From Alterluteimonas quercicellularis (GTDB lineage Bacteria; Pseudomonadota; Gammaproteobacteria; Xanthomonadales; Xanthomonadaceae): 64,000 nucleotides of DNA. Each line of letters begins with the position of its first letter. The stretch's first letter is position 1. The stretch lies in assembly GCF_021191635.1 (NCBI RefSeq), contig NZ_JAIWPR010000010.1, forward strand, positions 45,572-109,571. Direction: 5' to 3'. Both the position numbers and the translations under genes were made by a program. This document shows positions 55,574 through 62,610 of this stretch, in pieces. The notes beneath the pieces were generated by a model, which saw only the letters and a list, made by a program, of their open reading frames with translations, did not search any database and was not told where the DNA came from.

Positions 55574-58531
55574 TCACCAGTTGACGCCGAAGGACAGCTT
55601 GAACGTCCGCGGCGGCAGGACGATGGCCATCTGGTGCTGGCCGAACTCGTCGCTGTTCCAGTCGTCGATGTAGCTCTCCCAGTTGCGCCGGTTGGTCACG
55701 TTGAGCACGTCGGCGCGGATCCGGAAGCTGATGTCGTCGGAGACCTGCCAGGTCTTGGTCGCGGCCAGGTCGAGCTGCAGGTGGCCGAAGGTGCCGTCGG
55801 GCCGGTACGAGTCGGGGAAGCACTCGTCGACGCAGTTGATCCCCACCCGGTCCTTCATGCTCTCCAGGGTGAGCTTGGCCGAGTAGTTGATGCCCCACGC
55901 GCCGTCCAGGAGGCCGGTGCCGACGAAGCGGTGCCGCGGCACCTGCTGCACCGGCAGCCAGCCGAAGTAGCCGGCGTACGGGTAGTCGAAGATCCCGCTG
56001 CCGTCCTCGCCCGAGTTGCGCTCCGCGTCGGTGTAGGTGTAGGCCAGGGTCACGCCCCAGCCCGACTCCTCGGTGTAGATCTTGTCCATCTTCACCAGCA
56101 GCTGGTTGGTGCGCGTCTCCAGCTGGTTGTCGAGCAGGACGAGGCGGCCGAACGGCGCGTCGAAGTTCCACGGCGTGCCCCAGTTCTCGCCCGGCGGGAA
56201 GAAGCTGCCGTCGGGGCGGCGGTTGCCCAGCCGCACCGACAGGCCGTCCTTGCTGCGGATGTGGGCGACCGCGACCTCGCTGTTCCAGGTCGTCTCGCCG
56301 AAGTCCCAGGCGTTGCGGATGCCCAGGCTGAACTGGTCGGAGTACGGCACCTTCAGATCGTTGTTGATCAGGTAGTACTCGCGCGAGACCTGGCCCGCCG
56401 TCACCAGCTGCTCGAGGCCGGCGTCGGTGAAGTAGACCGGGTCCCAGGTCACGCAGCCGCTCTGGTTGCGGCACACGCCGTCGGCGTCGGTGAAGAAGAC
56501 GCGGTAGGGCGAGGCGTAGGAGATCGTCTGCTGTTCCTTCTGCAGGTTGGTGAACAGGTTGCGGTCGTAGGAGCGGCCGGCACCGCCGAAGATCACGTGG
56601 CGCTGGTCGGCGAAGATGTCGTAGGAGAAGCCCAGGCGCGGCTGCCAGGCGTCCTTGAACGCGCTGCGGTTGTTGCCGTTGCTGATGTACTGCTCGACGT
56701 CGATGTCGGAATTCTGCAGGTTCGGCCAGGCGCGCAGGTTGGCGGCCAGGTCGGCCGGGGTGACGTGGTCCTCGTAGCTGGGCGTGCTCTCGTAGTCCCA
56801 GCGCAGGCCGAGGTTCAGCGTCAGGTGGTCGTTGACCTCCCAGTCGTCCTGGATGTAGATGCCGAACTGCTCGTTGTCGGAGGTGATCGCGCCGCCCGCG
56901 GTGCCCGGGATCTGGCGGCCGAACGCCACCTGGTAGGGCTGGTCGGTGCTCTGGTTGATGTCGTAGTAGTACTGCGGGTTGGAGAAGTTGCGCTCGACCG
57001 AGTTGAGGTCGACCTGCTTGTACTTGATGCCCATCTTCAGCGTGTGGCCTTCCCAGCCGAAGAAGGTCAGGTCGTTCTGGAAGGAGTAGCCCTCCTGCCC
57101 CTTGTCCTGGTTGTTGGAGCCGGGGCCCGAGGCCACGATGTCCTGGATGCGCTCGCGGAACCCGTTGCTGGCGGCGTAGTCGGACACGGTCAGGATGTAG
57201 CCGTTGCCGCCGACCAGCGGCCGTGGCGTCCACGCCGAGTCCTCGTAGGTCAGGTGCATGTCGTTGAGCCAGCGGTCGCCGCTGTACTGCCAGCGCAGGT
57301 CGTAGCGGCTCACGTCGTTGGTGATGAGGCTGGCGCGGTCGCGGGTGAACGCGCCGTTGTTGCGGATGATCTCCTCCTCCTCGCGGCGCTGCGCGCTGAA
57401 CTCCAGCAGGTTGTAGTCGTCGATCGACCAGCTCAGCTTGCCGAAGTACATGTCCTGCTCGAACGGCGAGTTGGTCGCGCCCATGTTGGCGATCAGCTCG
57501 TCGGGCACCAGCGCCTCGTCGTAGCGACCTTCCGCCCCCAGTTCGAGCGTGCGCGGGGTCACGTACTCCTTGGCCTCGTAGGCCAGGAAGTAGTGCAGCC
57601 GGTCGCGGATCAGCGGCCCACCGATGGACACGCCGTACTGCTCTTCCTTCGATTCGACCTTCTCGCCGTCACGATGCTCGGCCGGCGTCCTGGCGCGCCA
57701 GTCCGACGCGGTGCGGTCCCAGAAGAAGCTGCCCTCGAAGTCGTTGGTGCCGCTGCGCGTGGCCGCGACCACCGCGGCGCTGCTGATCTGGTCGAACTCG
57801 GCCTTGTAGTTCGAGGTGATGACCTTGTACTCGCCGATCGCCGACTGCGGGAACGGGTTGCCGCGGCTGGTGTCCTGCCCGGGCACGCCGCCCGGCATGG
57901 TGTAGCTCTTCTGGCCCACGCCGTCGATGTAGACGTTGATGTTGTTGGCGGACTGGCCGCCCGAGCGCAGCTTCGTGTTGCCGTTGGCGTCCTGCGCGAA
58001 GACCATGCCCGGCACGGTGTCGGCGAAGGCCAGGAAGTTGCGGGTGCCCTGCGGCAGCGCCTCGATCTGCTTCTGGGTGACGTAGGTCGCGACCTCGGAG
58101 GTGCGGGTCTCGACCAGGTTCTGCGCGGTCACCACCACCGCGTCCATGTCGGTGGCCTCCTGCGGGCCGGTCTCGGCCACGCCGCCCACGCCCAGGTCCA
58201 GGGTGGCAGTCTGGCCGACCTGCAGGGTGACGGTCTGCGAGCTGGTCTGGCCGTTCGCGGTCACGTCCACGCGGTAGGTGCCCGGCGGCAGGCCGGCGAG
58301 GTTGTAGTTGCCGTTCGCCCCCACCTGCACGCTGCGGCTCAGGCCGGTGCCGGTGTTGGTGGCCGTGACGCGCGCGTCGGTGGCCGGCGCCGAATCGGCG
58401 GAGACCTGGCCGCGCAGCGTGGCGCCCGTGGCCTGCGCCAGCGCGAGCGGCGCGGACAGCATCAGGACGCTGCCCAGCGCGCAGCTGAGCAGGGTGCGGT
58501 TGAAACTGCGAGAAGCGAAGCGCTTCGTCAT
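55574..58531 (-). CDS. Oar-like TonB-dependent receptor (glycan locus, second copy)
   Basis: A 985-residue outer-membrane receptor: signal peptide (LLSCALGSVLMLSAPLALAQ), carboxypeptidase-regulatory-like domain (GATLRGQVSADSAPATDARVTATNTGTG...GLPPGTYRVDV), plug (RNFLAFADTVPGM, NINVYIDGVGQKSYT, VITSNYKAEFDQISSAAVVAATRSGTNDF) and barrel (YIQDDWEVNDHLTLNLGLRWDYE, HVIFGGAGRSYDRNLF) ending in Trp. The ATG at 58531 follows AGAGGA at proper spacing; an ATG two codons earlier has no room for a site. It lies 96 bp after lacI on the same strand and has no operator of its own, so it probably shares the lacI transcript. Confidence 0.9.
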   Translation of the reverse strand: MTKRFASRSFNRTLLSCALGSVLMLSAPLALAQATGATLRGQVSADSAPATDARVTATNTGTGLSRSVQVGANGNYNLAGLPPGTYRVDVTANGQTSSQTVTLQVGQTATLDLGVGGVAETGPQEATDMDAVVVTAQNLVETRTSEVATYVTQKQIEALPQGTRNFLAFADTVPGMVFAQDANGNTKLRSGGQSANNINVYIDGVGQKSYTMPGGVPGQDTSRGNPFPQSAIGEYKVITSNYKAEFDQISSAAVVAATRSGTNDFEGSFFWDRTASDWRARTPAEHRDGEKVESKEEQYGVSIGGPLIRDRLHYFLAYEAKEYVTPRTLELGAEGRYDEALVPDELIANMGATNSPFEQDMYFGKLSWSIDDYNLLEFSAQRREEEEIIRNNGAFTRDRASLITNDVSRYDLRWQYSGDRWLNDMHLTYEDSAWTPRPLVGGNGYILTVSDYAASNGFRERIQDIVASGPGSNNQDKGQEGYSFQNDLTFFGWEGHTLKMGIKYKQVDLNSVERNFSNPQYYYDINQSTDQPYQVAFGRQIPGTAGGAITSDNEQFGIYIQDDWEVNDHLTLNLGLRWDYESTPSYEDHVTPADLAANLRAWPNLQNSDIDVEQYISNGNNRSAFKDAWQPRLGFSYDIFADQRHVIFGGAGRSYDRNLFTNLQKEQQTISYASPYRVFFTDADGVCRNQSGCVTWDPVYFTDAGLEQLVTAGQVSREYYLINNDLKVPYSDQFSLGIRNAWDFGETTWNSEVAVAHIRSKDGLSVRLGNRRPDGSFFPPGENWGTPWNFDAPFGRLVLLDNQLETRTNQLLVKMDKIYTEESGWGVTLAYTYTDAERNSGEDGSGIFDYPYAGYFGWLPVQQVPRHRFVGTGLLDGAWGINYSAKLTLESMKDRVGINCVDECFPDSYRPDGTFGHLQLDLAATKTWQVSDDISFRIRADVLNVTNRRNWESYIDDWNSDEFGQHQMAIVLPPRTFKLSFGVNW

Positions 58532-58627
58532 GACCATTCCTCTCATGCGGAATTCGAACTGTTCAAGGGGGCGTGAAAAAAAGGCGCTGCACGAGACCAC
58601 TGGCCGTGTGCACGCGGCGTCGAGGAC

Positions 58628-59641
58628 TCAGGTGGCGTCGGGGGGACGGGCCCGGCTCGATTCCCGCACCACCAGGGCGACCGGCAGCCGCGCGTCGGGC
58701 GGCGGCGGGTCGTCGGGATGGGCGAAGCGTTCGAGCAGGGTGCGCAACGCGCGGCCGCCCAGTTCGGCGATGTCCACGCGCATGGTGGTGAGACCGGGGT
58801 GCACGTACCGGGAGAGCGGGATGTCGTCGAAGCCGGCCAGCGCGATGTCGGCCGGCACCCGCACGCCGGCCTGGTTGAAGGCGAACAGGCAGCCCAGCGC
58901 CATCATGTCGTTGGCGGCGAAGACGGCGTCGGGGCGCGCGTCGGCGGCCAGCAGGCGGCCGCCGGCGGCATGCCCGGAGGCCTCCTCGAAGTCGCCCGGC
59001 ACGATCCAGGGCTGCGCCCCGACCGCGCCTTCGGCCAGCTCGTCGCGGTAGCCGCGCAGCCGCTCGTGGGCGTCGAAGTTGTCGTCGGGGCCGGAGATGA
59101 AGGCGATGCGGCGATGGCCGGCGTCGAGCAGGTGGCGGGTCATCGCGCGCGCGCCGGCGTAGCTGTCGACGTTGAGCGCCGGCAGCTCGTCGCTGCGGCC
59201 GCTGTTGAGCAGCACGGTCGGCATGACCGGCGACAGGTCGTCGCCCAGGCCCTCGCGGCCGGCGACGAAGGGCGACATCAGCAGCAGGCCGTCGACGCGG
59301 CCGCGCATGGCGCGCAGCGCCGCGCCCTGCTCCTCCGGATTGCCGTGGTAGCTGGAGATCAGCAGGTGCAGGCCGTGGGTGCGCGCCACCGCGTCGATGC
59401 CGCGCATCAGCTCGGAGAAGAACTCGCCGTACAGATCGGGCAACACCACGCCGATGGTCTGGGTGCGGCGGCTGCTGAGGCTGCGCGCGGCGTGGTGCGG
59501 GCTGTAGCGCAGCCGGTCGGCCACCTCCAGCACCCGCTTGCGCACGTCGACCGCCACGTTCTCGTGCCCGTTCAGGGCACGCGAGACCGTGGCGACGCTG
59601 ACGTTCGCTTCGCGCGCGACATCTTTGATCGTTACGCTCAC
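58628..59641 (-). CDS. LacI-family transcriptional repressor
   Basis: A 337-residue regulator: N-terminal helix-turn-helix and hinge (TIKDVAREANVSVATVSRALNG, VRKRVLEVADRLRYSPHHAARSL), then a periplasmic-binding-protein-like effector domain (QTIGVVLPDLYGEFFSELMRGID, GLLLMSPF, HRRIAFISGPDDNFDAHERLRGY, PDAVFAANDMMALGCLFAFNQAG, ALAGFDDIPLSRYVHPGLTTMRV). The start is GTG at 59641, with GGAGGG 4 nt upstream; an upstream ATG at 59719 would overlap the operator and add 26 unconserved residues. The protein likely senses a sugar and controls the four TGnAAnCGnTTnCA sites in this window, including its own. Confidence 0.93.
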   Translation of the reverse strand: MSVTIKDVAREANVSVATVSRALNGHENVAVDVRKRVLEVADRLRYSPHHAARSLSSRRTQTIGVVLPDLYGEFFSELMRGIDAVARTHGLHLLISSYHGNPEEQGAALRAMRGRVDGLLLMSPFVAGREGLGDDLSPVMPTVLLNSGRSDELPALNVDSYAGARAMTRHLLDAGHRRIAFISGPDDNFDAHERLRGYRDELAEGAVGAQPWIVPGDFEEASGHAAGGRLLAADARPDAVFAANDMMALGCLFAFNQAGVRVPADIALAGFDDIPLSRYVHPGLTTMRVDIAELGGRALRTLLERFAHPDDPPPPDARLPVALVVRESSRARPPDAT

Positions 59642-59678
59642 CCGCCCTCCACGGCTGGGGTCCCGATTGGGCGCGGAA

Positions 59679-59692
59679 TGTAATCGCTTCCA
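59679..59692. promoter_or_regulatory. LacI-type operator upstream of lacI (autoregulation)
   Basis: TGTAATCGCTTCCA matches the sites at 28111, 37442 and 55510. It begins 38 bp before the GTG start of the repressor gene, where it would control lacI and, by read-through, the downstream TonB receptor gene. Confidence 0.65.
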
Positions 59693-59806
59693 CCCCCGAC
59701 TGCAAAAGCGCTGCAACAAAAGCGTGCGTCGGCGCGCCGCGACGCGCCGCCCATCACACGGGCCGCGCGGATTTGCTGCATCGCCGCATGCCGATCGCGG
59801 CGCTGA

Positions 59807-60112
59807 TCACCCTTGCGGCGGCGCCCCGGCCTGGATCGACAGCGCGTGGATGTCGGTCTCCATCAGCCGCCCGAGCGCGGCGTAGACCGCGCGATGGCGC
59901 TGCAGGGTGCCCAGGCCGGCAAAGGCGTCGGCGACGATCTCGACGTGGAAGTGGCCGCGGCCGTCGCGCGCGCCGGCGTGCCCGGCGTGGCGGTGGCTGT
60001 CGTCGCGGATCTCCAGGCGCCGCGGCGAGAACGCCGCCTCGAGCGCGGCGCGGATCGCGGCGACGCGGGCCTCGCGCGGGAGCGCGTCGGGATGGGGGGC
60101 CGGATCGTTCAT
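59807..60112 (-). CDS. BolA family protein
   Basis: A 101-residue protein of the BolA/IbaG fold: RVAAIRAALEAAFSPRRLEIRDDSHRHAGH, GHFHVEIVADAFAGLGTLQRHRAVYAALGRLMETDIHALSIQAG. The conserved FHVEIVSxxF-like strand and the helix with RHRxVYxxL are clear. BolA proteins pair with monothiol glutaredoxins in iron-sulfur/iron homeostasis and also influence cell shape; the His-rich loop (DDSHRHAGH) carries the likely cluster ligands. Its ATG overlaps the stop of the YciI gene (60109-60112), so the two are coupled. Confidence 0.92.
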   Translation of the reverse strand: MNDPAPHPDALPREARVAAIRAALEAAFSPRRLEIRDDSHRHAGHAGARDGRGHFHVEIVADAFAGLGTLQRHRAVYAALGRLMETDIHALSIQAGAPPQG

Positions 60113-60408
60113 GGCAGCACCGGGCGGAACGGGCGCACCTCGACCCGCGCGTACACGCCCGCCTCGACGTAGGGATCGGCCCCGGCCCAGTCGCGCGCGG
60201 CCTGCAGCGAGTCGAACTCGGCCACCACCAGGCTGCCGCTGAAACCCGCCGGGCCCGGGTCCTCGGCGTCGATCCGCGGACAGGGGCCGGCCAGCAGCAG
60301 GCGCCCGGCGTCGCGCAGCGCGGTCAGCCGCGCCAGGTGCGCGGCGCGCGCGCCCTGCCGCGCCGCCAGCACGTCGTCGCCGTCGTAGCCCTCGATCGCA
60401 TACCACAT
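60109..60408 (-). CDS. YciI family protein
   Basis: A 99-residue ferredoxin-like fold protein of the YciI/YCII group: MWYAIEGYDGDDVLAARQGARAAHLARLTALRDAGRLLLAGP, then GFSGSLVVAEFDSLQAARDWAGADPYVEAGVYARVEVRPF. The conserved His (HLARL) and Asp (WAGADPYV) thought to form the active site are both present. The family resembles muconolactone isomerase; no in vivo reaction is firmly known. The pair yciI-bolA is common in gammaproteobacteria. Confidence 0.92.
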   Translation of the reverse strand: MWYAIEGYDGDDVLAARQGARAAHLARLTALRDAGRLLLAGPCPRIDAEDPGPAGFSGSLVVAEFDSLQAARDWAGADPYVEAGVYARVEVRPFRPVLP

Positions 60409-60790
60409 GATGGATGTCCCTGCCTGTTCCGGTCGCCGCCGGCGGCGGATTGTACGGGAAGGCCGCGCCGCCGCCCGTGCGCCGGCGTGAACGCGCCCGC
60501 GCGCCCCCGCTGGACAGCCGCGGGTGGAGCCCGTAGGCTAGGTTCCAGTTTCGAGACCGGACCGCAGCGGCCGCCCATGCCGGGCGCACGATTCGCTGCC
60601 CCACCCCGGTCCCGCCCGACGCCCCTTCCGCCATCGCACCGCCCGAGCCAGGGCGATGTCGCCTGTGGCGTCCGGCCGCCAAGTCCATGTCGTGTCGCCG
60701 CATGCGCCCGCCGCATCGGACCGCCGCGTGGGCGCCCAGCGGCGGCCGACCACCCGAACGCTCGCCGGCCCGGAGGGGGCCGCCTCCCGA
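60409..60790. other. 382-bp divergent gap between yciI and scpA
   Basis: No gene, repeat or convincing promoter is recognised. Open frames here are extensions of scpA in-frame or antisense readings favoured by high GC. Confidence 0.5.
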
Positions 60791-61720
60791 ATGACACAAC
60801 CCGGTCAGCCAGCCGCGATCGCCGCGGACACCGCAGCCACGCCGCCCGTGCCGCCGCAGCAGCAGGAGATCCCGCTCGCGGTGGTGCACGGCCAGCCGGT
60901 GCTGCAGATCCCGCAGGACCTGTACATCCCGCCGGACGCCCTGGAGATCATCCTGGAGGCGTTCGAGGGGCCGCTGGACCTGCTGCTGTACCTGATCCGC
61001 CGGCAGAACCTCGACATCCTCGACATCCCGGTGGCGGAGATCACCCGGCAGTACGTCGACTACATCGGGGTCATGCAGGAGCTGCGCTTCGAGCTGGCCG
61101 CCGAGTACCTGGTGATGGCCGCCATCCTGGCCGAGATCAAGTCGCGGATGCTGTTGCCGCGGCCGGTCGACGAGGTCGGCGAGGAGGACGACCCGCGCGC
61201 CGAACTGGTGCGCCGGCTGCAGGAGTACGAACGCTTCAAGCAGGCCGCCGAGGACCTGGACGGCCTGCCCCGGATGGAGCGCGACACCGCGCCCGCCCGG
61301 GCCGAGATGCCCGACCGGGCCGCGGTGCGGCAGCCGCCGGAGGTGGACCTGCGCGAACTGCTGCTGGCGCTGCACGACGTGTTCAAGCGCGCCGAGCTGT
61401 TCACCGGGCACGCGATCAAGCGCGACGCGCTCAGCGTGCGCCAGCGCATGGGCGAGGTGCTGACCCGGCTGGAGGACGGCGCCTTCCACCGCTTCGAGTC
61501 GCTGTTCGAGGCGGGCGAAGGCAAGCTGGGGGTGGTGGTCACCCTGCTCTCACTGCTGGAACTGGCGAAGGAGCGCCTGCTGGAGATCGTGCAGGAGGCG
61601 CCGCTGGCGCCCATCTACGTGAAGTCGCTGGCCACCCGGGACGGCGGCGCGCCGGTCTCGCTGGTCAGCGAGTTCGACGAGGACATCGAGACCGACGGCG
61701 ACGCCGCCCGCGACGCCTGA
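60791..61720 (+). CDS. scpA: Segregation and condensation protein A
   Basis: A 309-residue kleisin that bridges the heads of SMC in the condensin complex acting on the chromosome. The N-terminal SMC-binding helices are clear (FEGPLDLLLYLIRRQNLDILDIPVAEITRQYVDYI, ELAAEYLVMAAILAEIKSRMLLPRP), followed by a charged linker and the C-terminal winged-helix part (FHRFESLFEAG...VVTLLSLLELAKERLLEIVQE). About 45 extra residues precede the core, usual for xanthomonads. The ATG at 60791 is taken because similarity and the Pro/Gln leader start there. It is followed by scpB after 50 bp. Confidence 0.93.
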   Translation: MTQPGQPAAIAADTAATPPVPPQQQEIPLAVVHGQPVLQIPQDLYIPPDALEIILEAFEGPLDLLLYLIRRQNLDILDIPVAEITRQYVDYIGVMQELRFELAAEYLVMAAILAEIKSRMLLPRPVDEVGEEDDPRAELVRRLQEYERFKQAAEDLDGLPRMERDTAPARAEMPDRAAVRQPPEVDLRELLLALHDVFKRAELFTGHAIKRDALSVRQRMGEVLTRLEDGAFHRFESLFEAGEGKLGVVVTLLSLLELAKERLLEIVQEAPLAPIYVKSLATRDGGAPVSLVSEFDEDIETDGDAARDA

Positions 61721-61770
61721 ACCCACCGGTACGCGGCGGCGCGCGCCCCGCAGGCCACAACGATCGACCC

Positions 61771-62610
61771 ATGGACCAGACACTGATCAACCGCATCGTC
61801 GAGGCCGCGCTGCTGGCGGCCAACCAGCCGCTGACCGCGGCGCAGCTCAAGGCGCTGTTCACCCTCGACGAGCCCGCCCCCGACGGCGCCGTCGAGGCCG
61901 CCCTGGAGACCCTGCAGGCGCAGGCCGCCGAGCGCGGCGTCGAGCTCGTCGAGGTCGCCTCCGGCTGGCGCTACCAGGTCCGGGCCGACGTGCACCCCTG
62001 GGTGGCGCGGCTGTGGACCGAGCGCCAGACCCGCTACACCCGCGCCACCCTGGAGACGCTGGCGCTGATCGCCTACCGCCAGCCGATCACCCGCGGCGAG
62101 ATCGAGCAGGTGCGCGGCGTGGCCACCAACAGCAACATCATCAAGGCGCTGGAGGAGCGCGAGTGGATCCGCGTCGTCGGCCACCGCGACATCCCCGGCC
62201 GCCCCGAACTGCTCGGCACCACCAAGACCTTCCTGGACTACTTCGGCCTCAAGCGCCTGGACGAGCTGCCGCCGCTGTCCGAACTCAAGGACTTCGGCGA
62301 GCTGGAGCCGCAGCTCGACCTGGGCGGCGCGCCCGCCGACGGCGCGATGCCGGTCGGCGACGCCCCGCTCGACGGCGAGGACGCCGACGCCTCGCAGGAC
62401 GATGGCGCCCCGCAGGACGACGCCGCGGACGCGGACCAAGCCCGCACCCCAGAAGAAGACGACGACGCCGGAACGGCTCCGGCGTCCTCCACGACCGGCG
62501 AAGGCGCGGCGGCGGACATCCCCGCCGCCGGCGCTCCCGCCTCCCCCACCCCCACCGACACGAACGACGCCCTCGCCGACGACGGCGACAGCACCCGGAG
62601 CAATCGATGA
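61771..62610 (+). CDS. scpB: Segregation and condensation protein B
   Basis: A 279-residue partner of ScpA in the SMC-ScpAB condensin. Two winged-helix domains fill residues 1-170 (NRIVEAALLAANQPLTAAQLKALF, GVELVEVASGWRYQVRADVHPWV, RYTRATLETLALIAYRQPITRGEIEQVRGVATNSNIIKALEEREWI, GRPELLGTTKTFLDYFGL). The last 80 residues are an acidic, Asp/Ala/Pro-rich low-complexity tail. The stop overlaps the rluB start by 4 nt (ATGA), the usual scpA-scpB-rluB order. Confidence 0.94.
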   Translation: MDQTLINRIVEAALLAANQPLTAAQLKALFTLDEPAPDGAVEAALETLQAQAAERGVELVEVASGWRYQVRADVHPWVARLWTERQTRYTRATLETLALIAYRQPITRGEIEQVRGVATNSNIIKALEEREWIRVVGHRDIPGRPELLGTTKTFLDYFGLKRLDELPPLSELKDFGELEPQLDLGGAPADGAMPVGDAPLDGEDADASQDDGAPQDDAADADQARTPEEDDDAGTAPASSTTGEGAAADIPAAGAPASPTPTDTNDALADDGDSTRSNR

